Positions 31,884 through 41,586 of a stretch of DNA of 64,000 nt are shown piece after piece. The translations under genes were made by a program, and so were the position numbers. Within the stretch, counting starts at the first letter, position 1; each line of letters starts with the position of its first letter. This stretch comes from Gammaproteobacteria bacterium (GTDB lineage: Bacteria > Pseudomonadota > Gammaproteobacteria > Thiohalomonadales > Thiohalomonadaceae): assembly GCA_024709225.1 (NCBI GenBank), contig JANJXC010000038.1, forward strand, positions 62,001 through 126,000. The letters run 5' to 3'. The notes under the pieces were generated by a model. The model searched no databases and had not been told where the DNA came from. It worked only from the letters and a program-made list of their open reading frames with translations.

Positions 31884-32631
31884 TCACAAGCAACCGGATC
31901 TGGCGCGTCGTGAATTCCTCGGCCGCGGCGCCGCCGCTGCGGCGGCCGGCGTGGTGCTGGCCCCCGGTGTCATGCTGTACGGTGTGGCGCAGGCCAAGCC
32001 GGCGGACGAGCCGGTAAGCAGCAAGGTACGCTGGGGCATGCTGGTGGATACCAGCAAGTGCAGCAATGGCTGCAATGCCTGCGTCGATGCCTGCAACAAG
32101 GAGCACGGCCTGGGCAACGAGACCCACAGCCGCGATACGCAGCGCACCCAGTACATCCGCAAGGTCGAGCTGCGCCACAAGTTCACCGGCGCCACCCACT
32201 CGCTGCCGGTGATGTGCCAGCACTGCGAGACGCCGCCCTGCGTGGACGTCTGCCCCACCGGTGCCTCGTTCAAGCGTGCCGACGGCATCGTGCTGGTGGA
32301 TCGTCACATCTGCATCGGCTGCCGCTACTGCATGATGGCCTGCCCCTACAAGGCACGTTCCTTCGTGCACGAGGCACTGACCGATCAGCGTCCGCACACA
32401 CCGCGCGGCAAGGGCTGCGTCGAGTCCTGCACGATGTGTGTGCATCGCGTCGATGAAGGTCGTCAGCCTGCCTGCGTCGAGGCCTGCGCCGCCGACGGCA
32501 GCCACGCGATCATCTTCGGTGACCTGAACGATCCCAGCAGCGAGATCGCCCAGCGCGTGAAGACCTATGCCAGCAGCGAAATCCGTGCTGACCTCGGTCT
32601 CAACACCGGCGTCCGCTACCAGGGCCTTTAA
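31876..32631 (+). CDS. dsrO: DsrO, periplasmic Fe-S protein
   Basis: Tat signal RREFLGRGAAAAAAG and multiple ferredoxin Cys clusters. Confidence 0.95.
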   Translation: MSDHKQPDLARREFLGRGAAAAAAGVVLAPGVMLYGVAQAKPADEPVSSKVRWGMLVDTSKCSNGCNACVDACNKEHGLGNETHSRDTQRTQYIRKVELRHKFTGATHSLPVMCQHCETPPCVDVCPTGASFKRADGIVLVDRHICIGCRYCMMACPYKARSFVHEALTDQRPHTPRGKGCVESCTMCVHRVDEGRQPACVEACAADGSHAIIFGDLNDPSSEIAQRVKTYASSEIRADLGLNTGVRYQGL

Positions 32632-32651
32632 CGGGAAGGTGAGTTTCCAGC

Positions 32652-33857
32652 ATGAAAAATACTAAGTTCATGGAGATCGGCAGCGGCAAGGGCTTTTACG
32701 GCCTGCTCGCCCTGCTGGGGGTGGCAATCCTCGCCGGCCTGAGTGCGTTCTTCTACATGGAACACACCGGTCACTGGGTCACGGGGATGGACAACCAGAT
32801 CGTGTGGGGCGCCCCGCACGTATTTGCCATTTTCCTCATCGTCGCCGCCTCCGGCGCACTCAACGTGGCCTCCATCGGTACGGTGTTCGGCAAGAAGATC
32901 TACCAGCCGCTGGCGCGCATGTCCGCCCTGCTGGCCGTTGCCCTGCTCATCGGCGGCCTGACCGTGCTGGTGCTGGACCTGGGCCGGCCGGATCGCCTGA
33001 TCGTGGCGATGACCTACTACAACTTCAAGTCCATCTTCGCGTGGAACATCATCCTGTATAACGGCTTCCTTGCCCTGGTGGCCGTATATATCTGGACCAT
33101 GCTCGACCCGACGGTGAAGAAGTTCTACAAGCTGGCTGGCTTCGCCGCCTTCGTCTGGCGCCTGATCCTCACCACCGGTACCGGTTCCATCTTCGGCTGG
33201 CTGGTGGCCAGGCAGGCCTACGACGCGGCGATCTTCGCGCCGATGTTCATCGTCATGTCGTTCTCCTTCGGCCTGGCGGTGTTCATGCTGGTGATGATGG
33301 CTACCTACAGCTGGACCGACCGTCCGCTGGGAGACGCGGTGGTGCGCCGCCTGAAGAACCTGCTGGGCGTGTTCGTCGCCGGCGTGCTGTTCTTCGTGAT
33401 GGTGTATCACCTGACCAATCTGTATGCCACCGAGCACCACGGCGTACAGGCCTTCATCCTGCGCGATGGCGGCGTGTTCACCCAGGCCTTCTGGATTGGC
33501 CAGGTCCTGCTCGGCAGCCTGCTGCCGCTGGCCCTGCTCTATCATCCGGCTACCGGCAACTCGCGGTTCTGGATCGGTATCGCCTCCGCCCTGATCATCC
33601 TTGGCGGCTTCGCCCAGCTGACCGTGATCCTCATCGGTGGCCAGGCCTATCCGCTGGTGCTGTTCCCGGGCTATGAGGTCAGCAGCAGCTTTGCCGACGG
33701 CGTCATCAACAGCTACAGCCCGAGCCTGCCCGAGCTGGTGCTGGGCTTCTCCGGCATCGCCATCGCCATGGCGATGATGGTGGTGGGCATGCGCGTGCTG
33801 CGCATGGCCCCGGCCAGCCTGGCCGACGAAGTGGCTGATCCGCATCACGGCAAGTAG
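32652..33857 (+). CDS. dsrP: DsrP, NrfD-like membrane protein
   Basis: Multi-TM NrfD family directly after dsrO. Confidence 0.95.
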   Translation: MKNTKFMEIGSGKGFYGLLALLGVAILAGLSAFFYMEHTGHWVTGMDNQIVWGAPHVFAIFLIVAASGALNVASIGTVFGKKIYQPLARMSALLAVALLIGGLTVLVLDLGRPDRLIVAMTYYNFKSIFAWNIILYNGFLALVAVYIWTMLDPTVKKFYKLAGFAAFVWRLILTTGTGSIFGWLVARQAYDAAIFAPMFIVMSFSFGLAVFMLVMMATYSWTDRPLGDAVVRRLKNLLGVFVAGVLFFVMVYHLTNLYATEHHGVQAFILRDGGVFTQAFWIGQVLLGSLLPLALLYHPATGNSRFWIGIASALIILGGFAQLTVILIGGQAYPLVLFPGYEVSSSFADGVINSYSPSLPELVLGFSGIAIAMAMMVVGMRVLRMAPASLADEVADPHHGK

Positions 33858-33878
33858 ATAGCACCTCACCGCGGTGAC

Positions 33879-33913
33879 CGCCAATGCCCCGTCGCCGGGG
33901 CATTGGCGTTTTT
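33879..33913 (+). terminator. Strong intrinsic terminator after dsrP
   Basis: 13-bp perfect stem cgccaatgccccg-tcgc-cggggcattggcg plus TTTTT. Confidence 0.9.
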
Positions 33914-34030
33914 GCGAAGGGCAAAACCATGCGTTGCGACAGTAGTAAAATCACCTCCCTGCCCCTATAACGGCTATACCTGGGCCAACTCCGCTTCGGA
34001 GTGGCCAATCCAATTCTGAGGTGTCCGGGC

Positions 34031-35032
34031 ATGGCCCAAGAACATCCGTTTGCGCAATACGTCCGTATTCTCGGCAAGGGCCGCAACGGCTCGCGCGCCC
34101 TGTCGCCCGAAGAGGCCTATGAGGCCTTCCGCCTGATCATGGCCGGACAGGTGGAACCGATCCAGCTCGGCGCCTTCCTGATGCTGATGCGCGTGAAGGA
34201 AGAGAGCCCCGAGGAGGTGGCGGCCGCCGTGCGTGCCATCCGCGAGTCGCTCCAGGTGCCGGCCAATGCACCCAAGGTCGACCTCGACTGGTCCAGCTAT
34301 GCCGGCAAGAAGCGCCAGCTGCCCTGGTATCTGCTGTCCACCCTGCTGCTGGCGGAAAGCGGCGTACGCATCTTCATGCACGGCGCCAGCGGCCACACCG
34401 GCGGCCGCATCTACACCAAGGAGGTGCTGCCGCAGCTGGGGCTTCCCGTGGCGCGCAGCTTCGACGAGGCCTGCCGCCAGATGGAGGCGACCAATTTCGC
34501 CTACCTGGACCTGGAACACCTGAGCCCCAAGCTGCACCAGATCATCGAGATGCGCCCGCTGCTCGGCCTGCGCTCGCCGGTGCATACCATTGCCCGCATG
34601 CTCAACCCCTTCGACGCCCCCTGTGTGATGCAGGGTATCTTCCACCCGGGCTACCGCGACATCCACCAAGAGGCCGGCCAGCTGCTGGGGTTGCCACGCA
34701 TGGCGGTGATCAAGGGTGAAGGCGGCGAGATCGAGCGCAACCCGGATATTGCCTGCCTGGTGCGCCTGGTGCGTGATGGCGCGCTGGCCGAGGAAGAATG
34801 GCCGCCGATGTTCGACAAGCGCCACATCCGCCAGGACGACCTGGATGTTAACCACCTGATGCAGGTATGGGACGACAGCCGCGAGGACGAATATGGTGTC
34901 GGCGCCATCGTCGGCACGGTGGCCGTCACCCTCTACACCATGGGCCGTGCCCAGAGCCGGGAACAGGCCGAGGCCCAGGCCCAGGCCATGTGGCAGGGCC
35001 GCAACAAGAACCGCTTCCGCGCCGCCGCCTGA
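34031..35032 (+). CDS. TrpD2/YbiB-like glycosyl transferase family (anthranilate phosphoribosyltransferase-like)
   Basis: RALSPEEAYEAFRLIMAGQVEPIQLGAFLMLMRVKEESPEE...GHTGGRIYTKEVLPQLG...KGEGGEIERNPD. Confidence 0.85.
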   Translation: MAQEHPFAQYVRILGKGRNGSRALSPEEAYEAFRLIMAGQVEPIQLGAFLMLMRVKEESPEEVAAAVRAIRESLQVPANAPKVDLDWSSYAGKKRQLPWYLLSTLLLAESGVRIFMHGASGHTGGRIYTKEVLPQLGLPVARSFDEACRQMEATNFAYLDLEHLSPKLHQIIEMRPLLGLRSPVHTIARMLNPFDAPCVMQGIFHPGYRDIHQEAGQLLGLPRMAVIKGEGGEIERNPDIACLVRLVRDGALAEEEWPPMFDKRHIRQDDLDVNHLMQVWDDSREDEYGVGAIVGTVAVTLYTMGRAQSREQAEAQAQAMWQGRNKNRFRAAA

Positions 35033-35035
35033 TCC

Positions 35036-36448
35036 ATGGCCCGCCTGCTCATCAGTGCCGCGCACAAGTCCTCGGGCAAGACCACCATCACCCTGGGCCT
35101 GTGCGCGGCCCTGCGCCGGCGCGGCCTCGCCGTGCAGCCGTTCAAGAAGGGGCCGGACTACATCGATCCCATGTGGCTGAGCCGCGCCGCGGCAAACCCC
35201 TGCCACAACCTGGATTTCCAGACCCAGAGCGAGACGGAGATTCACGACACCTTCGCCCGCTATGCCGCCGATGTGCGCATCATCGAAGGCAATATGGGCC
35301 TGTTCGACAGCATCGACGTGGAAGGCCGGCACAGCAATGCCGCCCTTGCCGCCCTGCTGCAGACGCCGGTGATCCTGGTGGTCAACGTGCTGGGCATGAC
35401 GCGCAGCGTGGCCCCGATCATCCTCGGTTACCAGAGTTTCGACCCGTCCATCCGCATTGCCGGCGTGATCCTGAACAGCGTCGCCGGCAAACGTCACGAG
35501 GAGCGTCTGCGCGAGGTGTTCGTGCGCTACATCGATATCCCCCTGCTCGGCTGCATCCACCGCGACCCGGAGCTGGCCATCTCCGAGCGTCATCTCGGCC
35601 TGGTGCCGAGCAACGAGGCGGTGGAGGTGGACGGCAAACTGGACTATATCGCCGACGCCATCGCGCGCCAGGTGGACCTGGAGCAGCTGATGGCCATCGC
35701 GCGCAGTGCGCCGCCCCTGGCCGCAGAGTCATCCGAAGGGAAAGCCACCCTCCCCCCTGCCCCCCGCCCTGGGGGCGGGGGAATGAAGGTGCGCATCGGC
35801 ATTGCCCGCGATGCCGCCTTCGGCTTCTACTACCCGGGTGACCTCGAGCGCCTGGAGGAGGCCGGGGCGGAGTTGGTCCCCTTCGACACCCTGCGCGACC
35901 GCCAGCTTCCCGCTGTGGACGGCCTGTTCATCGGCGGCGGCTTTCCCGAGACCCACATGGAGGCCCTGGAGGCCAACAGCGGCCTGCGCAGCGCCATCCA
36001 TGACGCCATCGAGGGCGGTCTGCCCACCTATGCCGAATGTGGCGGCCTGATGTATCTGGCCCGTTCCATCCGCTGGGGCGAGCGCCGCTGTGCGATGGTC
36101 GGCATCATCCCCGGCGACATCGTCATGTACGAGAAGCCACAGGGCCGCGGCTATGTGCGCCTGCGCGAGTCCGGCCACAACCCCTGGCCCGGCGCGGGGG
36201 CACCGGCCGAGTTCTATGCCCATGAATTTCACTACTCCATGTTGGAAAACCTGAGCAGCGGACTTACTTATGCCTATGATATGGTGCGTGGCACCGGCAT
36301 CGACGGCCGCCACGACGGCATCGTGTACCGCAATCTGGTAGCCAATTACGTTCACCTGCGCGATGTCGACGGCTACCACTGGACGCGGCGTTTCGTGGAT
36401 TTCGTGCGGCAGTGTGCTGCCCGGCCCCGCGAGACGGGCACGGCATAG
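35036..36448 (+). CDS. dsrN: DsrN, siroheme amidase / cobyrinate a,c-diamide synthase-like
   Basis: LLISAAHKSSGKTTITLGLCAALRRRGLAVQPFKKGPDYIDP; glutaminase part FIGGGFPETHMEAL, YAECGGLMYL. Confidence 0.93.
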   Translation: MARLLISAAHKSSGKTTITLGLCAALRRRGLAVQPFKKGPDYIDPMWLSRAAANPCHNLDFQTQSETEIHDTFARYAADVRIIEGNMGLFDSIDVEGRHSNAALAALLQTPVILVVNVLGMTRSVAPIILGYQSFDPSIRIAGVILNSVAGKRHEERLREVFVRYIDIPLLGCIHRDPELAISERHLGLVPSNEAVEVDGKLDYIADAIARQVDLEQLMAIARSAPPLAAESSEGKATLPPAPRPGGGGMKVRIGIARDAAFGFYYPGDLERLEEAGAELVPFDTLRDRQLPAVDGLFIGGGFPETHMEALEANSGLRSAIHDAIEGGLPTYAECGGLMYLARSIRWGERRCAMVGIIPGDIVMYEKPQGRGYVRLRESGHNPWPGAGAPAEFYAHEFHYSMLENLSSGLTYAYDMVRGTGIDGRHDGIVYRNLVANYVHLRDVDGYHWTRRFVDFVRQCAARPRETGTA

Positions 36449-36487
36449 GCCGCGTTATTTAGAACCTCAACTGATAAAGGTCTGCAT

Positions 36488-36856
36488 ATGATTACAGTGA
36501 CTCCGGAAGCTGCCAAACAAATCCAGATGGCCGCCGCCCAGGGGGGTATGGGTAACATGGCCCTGCGCCTGGCTGCCCGTCCCGGTGCCCACGGCGGCCT
36601 GGAATATGGCATGGGCTTCGATGACGCCAACGACGACGACCTGTCCTTCGACTGCGAAGGTGTGCAGGTGGTGCTGGAGCCCCAGTACGGCCCGCTGCTG
36701 CAAGGCACCACCATCGACTATGTCGAGCTGGAGCCGGGCCAGTTCCACTTCATCTTCATGAACCCCAACGACACCGGCGACGGCGGCGGCTGCAGCAGCG
36801 GTTCGGGTGGCGGCTGCAGCTCGGGCGGTTGCGGTTCCGGCGGCGGCTGCAGTTAA
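36488..36856 (+). CDS. dsrR: DsrR, A-type (IscA-like) protein with Gly/Ser/Cys-rich tail
   Basis: MITVTPEAAKQIQMAA...LDYVELEPGQFHFIFMNPND-like A-type fold; follows dsrN; tail GGGCSSGSGGGCSSGGCGSGGGCS. Confidence 0.85.
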   Translation: MITVTPEAAKQIQMAAAQGGMGNMALRLAARPGAHGGLEYGMGFDDANDDDLSFDCEGVQVVLEPQYGPLLQGTTIDYVELEPGQFHFIFMNPNDTGDGGGCSSGSGGGCSSGGCGSGGGCS

Positions 36857-36997
36857 TCCTGCTGTGGAGGGGCCCGGTGCAACGGGCCCCTCGCCCTCTG
36901 CAAGCCAATCCGCACAGCCGGTTCAAGCGCGGGGGGGAGTTGGTGTAATATGTCGCGTCTATGACACGATAAACCGGAGCCGGGGCAGCACCACCTA

Positions 36998-38650
36998 ATG
37001 CGCAAAGCCGAAGACCTCCAGGACGCCGAACGCCTGCAAGGAATTGCAACCTGGATGCTGCCGCCCGCCCCGGACTGGCGCCGCAAACTGGCTGCCTTTC
37101 GTCGTCATCATCTCCTGCCCGCCGTCTCCGGCCTGATCAGCAGTCTGGTCCTTCTCGCCCTCACCAGCTTTCTGGCCTGGCAGCAGCAGGCCTACCCCGC
37201 CTGGGTGGCGGCCGTACAGCTGGTGGCGGTGCTCGGTGCCGGCGCCTCCGGCATCCTGCTGTTGCTGGGGGTGCAGCGCCAGCTGGTGGAACCCTTCGCC
37301 CAGTTGCGCGACTGGGCCACGCGCATGCGCAACGGCAATGTGGCGGCGCGCCTGCCGCAGGACGGCAACGGTGAATTTTCCGAGCTGGCCGACGACCTCA
37401 ACAACCTCGGCAACTCGCTGCAGGCGCTGACGCAGAATCTGGAGGCCGAGGTGCGCCGCCAGACCGAACACATCGCCCAGAAGACCCATTCACTGCAGGT
37501 GCTGTACGACGTCGCCGCCAGCCTCAATGCCTCGCGTGACCTCAAGGATCTGCTCACCCGCTTCCTCTACACCATGCGCGACATCGTCAATGCCAAGGCG
37601 GGTACCGTGCGCCTGCTCATCAACGATGATCAGATGGAACTGGTGGCCAGCATCGGGCTGGATGACGAGGTGGTGTCCCACGAACGCATCGTCCCGGTGA
37701 AGCGCTGCCTGTGCGGCAATGCGGTGGACGAAGGCGAGGTGCTGTTCCAGCAGGACCTGCTGCCCTGCCAGCAGTTCGTCGGCCGCCCCCTGCTGGCCCA
37801 CAGCAATCTCGGCATGATCGCGGTACCGCTGCAGTACCGCGGCAAGAACCTGGGCGTGTACAACCTGTTCATCGACAAATCCGAATTCGAGGCGCGCGAC
37901 GAGGTGAAGGCGCTGTTCACCAGCATCGGCCGCCACCTTGGCATGGCCATCGAAAAGGCCCGTCTCGACTCCGAATCCAAGCGCCTGTCCATCATGCAGG
38001 AGCGCAATACCCTGGCGCATGAACTGCACGACTCGCTGGCGCAGACCCTGGCCTCGCTGCGCTTCCAGGTGAGCATGCTGCCCTCGACCCTGAGCGATGA
38101 AGGCACGGTGGCGGCGAGCCGAGAGATCGAGCAGATCAAGAATGGTCTGGACGAGGCCTATACCGAGCTGCGCGAACTGCTGGCTCACTTCCGCGCCCCC
38201 ATCGACGCCCGCGGCCTGCTGCCTGCCATCGAGGACATGGTGAGCCAGTTCCGCAAACAGACCGCCATCCACACCTTCCTGCAGAAGGAGTGGGACTCCA
38301 CCCGCCTGCCGGCCAACCTGGAGATGCAGGTGCTGCGCATTGTGCAGGAATCCCTCGCCAATATCCGCAAACACAGCCACGCGCAGAACGTGCGGATCAT
38401 GCTGCGCTGCAATGCCGAGGGGCAGTACCGCGTGCTTATCGAGGACGACGGCGTGGGCATGCGCGAGCCGGCCTTCTCCGGCCATCCCGGTGAACATATC
38501 GGCCTGTCCATCATGCAGGAACGTGCGCGCTATCTGGGCGGTGAGTTGCGCATCGAAAGTGAGGAAGGTGAAGGCACCCGCGTGCTGCTCACCTTCCGCT
38601 ATCCCGATCCGAAGCAGAATAAAGAACAACAACGGTTTGCCCTGATATAA
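36998..38650 (+). CDS. NarX-like sensor histidine kinase (TM-HAMP-GAF-HisKA_3)
   Basis: H-box ERNTLAHELHDSLAQTLASLRFQVS, IEDDGVGM ATPase motif, GAF domain with RCLCGNAVDEG. Confidence 0.9.
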   Translation: MRKAEDLQDAERLQGIATWMLPPAPDWRRKLAAFRRHHLLPAVSGLISSLVLLALTSFLAWQQQAYPAWVAAVQLVAVLGAGASGILLLLGVQRQLVEPFAQLRDWATRMRNGNVAARLPQDGNGEFSELADDLNNLGNSLQALTQNLEAEVRRQTEHIAQKTHSLQVLYDVAASLNASRDLKDLLTRFLYTMRDIVNAKAGTVRLLINDDQMELVASIGLDDEVVSHERIVPVKRCLCGNAVDEGEVLFQQDLLPCQQFVGRPLLAHSNLGMIAVPLQYRGKNLGVYNLFIDKSEFEARDEVKALFTSIGRHLGMAIEKARLDSESKRLSIMQERNTLAHELHDSLAQTLASLRFQVSMLPSTLSDEGTVAASREIEQIKNGLDEAYTELRELLAHFRAPIDARGLLPAIEDMVSQFRKQTAIHTFLQKEWDSTRLPANLEMQVLRIVQESLANIRKHSHAQNVRIMLRCNAEGQYRVLIEDDGVGMREPAFSGHPGEHIGLSIMQERARYLGGELRIESEEGEGTRVLLTFRYPDPKQNKEQQRFALI

Positions 38651-38655
38651 CGACC

Positions 38656-39309
38656 ATGCGCGTATTGCTCGTAGACGATCACACCCTGTTCCGCAGCGGC
38701 CTCGAAACCCTGCTGGAGCGTCACAACATCGAAGTGGTGGCGGCCACCGGCGACGGCCGGGACGGTATGCGCCTGGCGCTGGAGATCCAGCCCGACATCG
38801 TCCTGCTCGATATGCGCATGCCGGACATGAATGGTCTGGAGGTATTGCGCGCGCTGCGCAATGGCGGGATGAAAACACCCATCGTCATGCTCACTACCAG
38901 CAACGAAGAGCGCGATCTGGTGGAGTGCCTGCGTAACGGAGCGCAGGGCTACCTGCTCAAGGACATGGAGCCGGCAGAGCTGGTCAACGCCCTGCGCGAC
39001 ATCCAGTCCGGCCGCACCGTGGTGGCACCGGAACTGGCCGGTGTGCTGGCGCGCGTGGTACAGGGCGAAAGCGTCGAGCCGGAGCGGCAGGAAACCCCCT
39101 TCTCCGACCTCACACCGCGCGAACTGGAAATCCTCTGCCTGCTTGCCGAAGGGCAGAGCAACAAGGTCATTGCGCGCAACCTCGGCATCTCCGACGGCAC
39201 CGTCAAGCTGCACGTCAAGGCCGTGCTGCGCAAGCTCAATGTCCATTCCCGCGTCGAGGCCGCGGTGATGGCAGTGGAACAAAATCTTTGTCAGAAGGAA
39301 TTGGGATGA
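38656..39309 (+). CDS. NarL/LuxR-family response regulator
   Basis: MRVLLVDDHTLFRSGLETLLERH...LTPRELEILCLLAEGQSNKVIARNLGISDGTVKLHVKAVLRKL. Confidence 0.94.
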   Translation: MRVLLVDDHTLFRSGLETLLERHNIEVVAATGDGRDGMRLALEIQPDIVLLDMRMPDMNGLEVLRALRNGGMKTPIVMLTTSNEERDLVECLRNGAQGYLLKDMEPAELVNALRDIQSGRTVVAPELAGVLARVVQGESVEPERQETPFSDLTPRELEILCLLAEGQSNKVIARNLGISDGTVKLHVKAVLRKLNVHSRVEAAVMAVEQNLCQKELG

Positions 39310-40058
39310 AACTACGCGGATCGCTTGCGGCGCTGCTGTGCGCCATTGCCGCCCTGCCGGCAATGGCGGCGGAGACCTGGTACGAAGTGGAACTGATCAT
39401 CGTGGCCCAGCGCAAGCCGGATGCCGGCAGCGAGATCTGGCCGGTCAAGGCCCTGCCCCCGGTCACGCAGGAGGCCTCGCTGGCCATCCCTGGCCCCGGA
39501 CAGGCGGGCGTCAGCGGCAAGATTGCCCCGTTGCCGCCGGAAAACCTGCGCCTGCAGGCGGAGGCACAGCGCATCGCCACCGACAACAACTACGAACTGC
39601 TGCTGCATACCGGCTGGCGCCAGCCGGGGCTGCCCCGTGAACAGTCCCTGCCGGTACGCATCCAGGCCGTGGAGGCCGTTCCTGCGGACGGGATGGGCGA
39701 TGCGACGGACGCCGAAGCGGCACCGCGCCTGGACGGTACCGTGCGCCTGATCCTGGCGCGCTATCTGCACCTGGAGGCCGATCTGCGCTACCGCGATGCC
39801 GCGCCGGCGAATGACGCGGGCCTGTTCGACGGATTCGGCGCGCAGGCCGCCGAGGCACCGGTCTATCGCCTGAATGAATCACGCCGCATGCGCAGCCGCG
39901 AAGTGCATTACCTCGACCACCCCATGTTCGGCATCATCGCCACGGTCACCCCGTACGAACTGCCCGCCGCCGCAGCGGCGCCCAAGCCGGCCGCACCGAT
40001 CGCCGTGCCCGCCCCGGGGACAGGCACGGGGACCAGCGGCACCATCAAGCGAAATTAG
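39306..40058 (+). CDS. CsiV-family (peptidoglycan-binding, periplasmic) protein
   Basis: Signal peptide; AETWYEVELIIVAQRKPDAGSEIWP...ESRRMRSREVHYLDHPMFGIIATVTPY. Confidence 0.8.
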   Translation: MKLRGSLAALLCAIAALPAMAAETWYEVELIIVAQRKPDAGSEIWPVKALPPVTQEASLAIPGPGQAGVSGKIAPLPPENLRLQAEAQRIATDNNYELLLHTGWRQPGLPREQSLPVRIQAVEAVPADGMGDATDAEAAPRLDGTVRLILARYLHLEADLRYRDAAPANDAGLFDGFGAQAAEAPVYRLNESRRMRSREVHYLDHPMFGIIATVTPYELPAAAAAPKPAAPIAVPAPGTGTGTSGTIKRN

Positions 40059-40130
40059 ACGAGTTTCGAGTTTCGAGTTTCGGAAAGATCTTGTCGTGGC
40101 TTCCCATAACTCAACACTCGAAGCTGGTTT

Positions 40131-40913
<783 letters not shown>

Positions 40914-41024
40914 CTACATGGATGTAGTCGGTTGGAAATGTCTGGAACATATTTCCCAGACGCAGAGGCGCGAAGCATATTGAATATGACTTCTCTGCAT
41001 CTCGGCGACAGGGTTGTTATATGT

Positions 41025-41576
41025 TTACATGCCCTTGACGGCGTAGATGCCGGGCGCGTTGCGCAGGTAGTCCTTGTAGTCCATGCCGTAGCCGAAGACA
41101 TAGCGGTCCGGCACGGTGAGGCCGACAAAATCGGCCTTCATGCCGTTCTTGCGATCATGTTCCTTTTCCACCAGCACGGCGCTGTAGACCGCACGGGCGC
41201 CCTGGGTACGCAGTTCGTCGATAATGGCCTTCAGCGTCACCCCTTCGTCAAGGATATCGTCCACCACCAGCACTACCCGATCGCGTAGTGGCGTACGTGG
41301 CCGCGCCAGCCAGCACAGTTCACCGCCACAGGTTTCGCCGCGGTAGCGCGTCGCATGGACGTAATCAATCTGCAGCGGGAACTCCATGTGCGTGAGCAGC
41401 TGTCCCATGGGGATCAGGGCGCCGGTCATCACGCACAACACCACCGGATTGGTGGCGCACAACTGCGCACTGATGATGTTGGCCAGATCCGCTATGGCGG
41501 TCTCGACCTCGGCATTGCTGTAGAGGCAATCGGCCTCGCGGTACACCTGCTCGATATGTTGGGGCGTGACTGTCAT
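41025..41576 (-). CDS. hpt: Hypoxanthine-guanine phosphoribosyltransferase
   Basis: PRPP motif VVLVVDDILDEGVTLKAI; VLCVMTGALIPMGQLL. Confidence 0.92.
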   Translation of the reverse strand: MTVTPQHIEQVYREADCLYSNAEVETAIADLANIISAQLCATNPVVLCVMTGALIPMGQLLTHMEFPLQIDYVHATRYRGETCGGELCWLARPRTPLRDRVVLVVDDILDEGVTLKAIIDELRTQGARAVYSAVLVEKEHDRKNGMKADFVGLTVPDRYVFGYGMDYKDYLRNAPGIYAVKGM

Positions 41577-41586
41577 GAAGAGTCCT

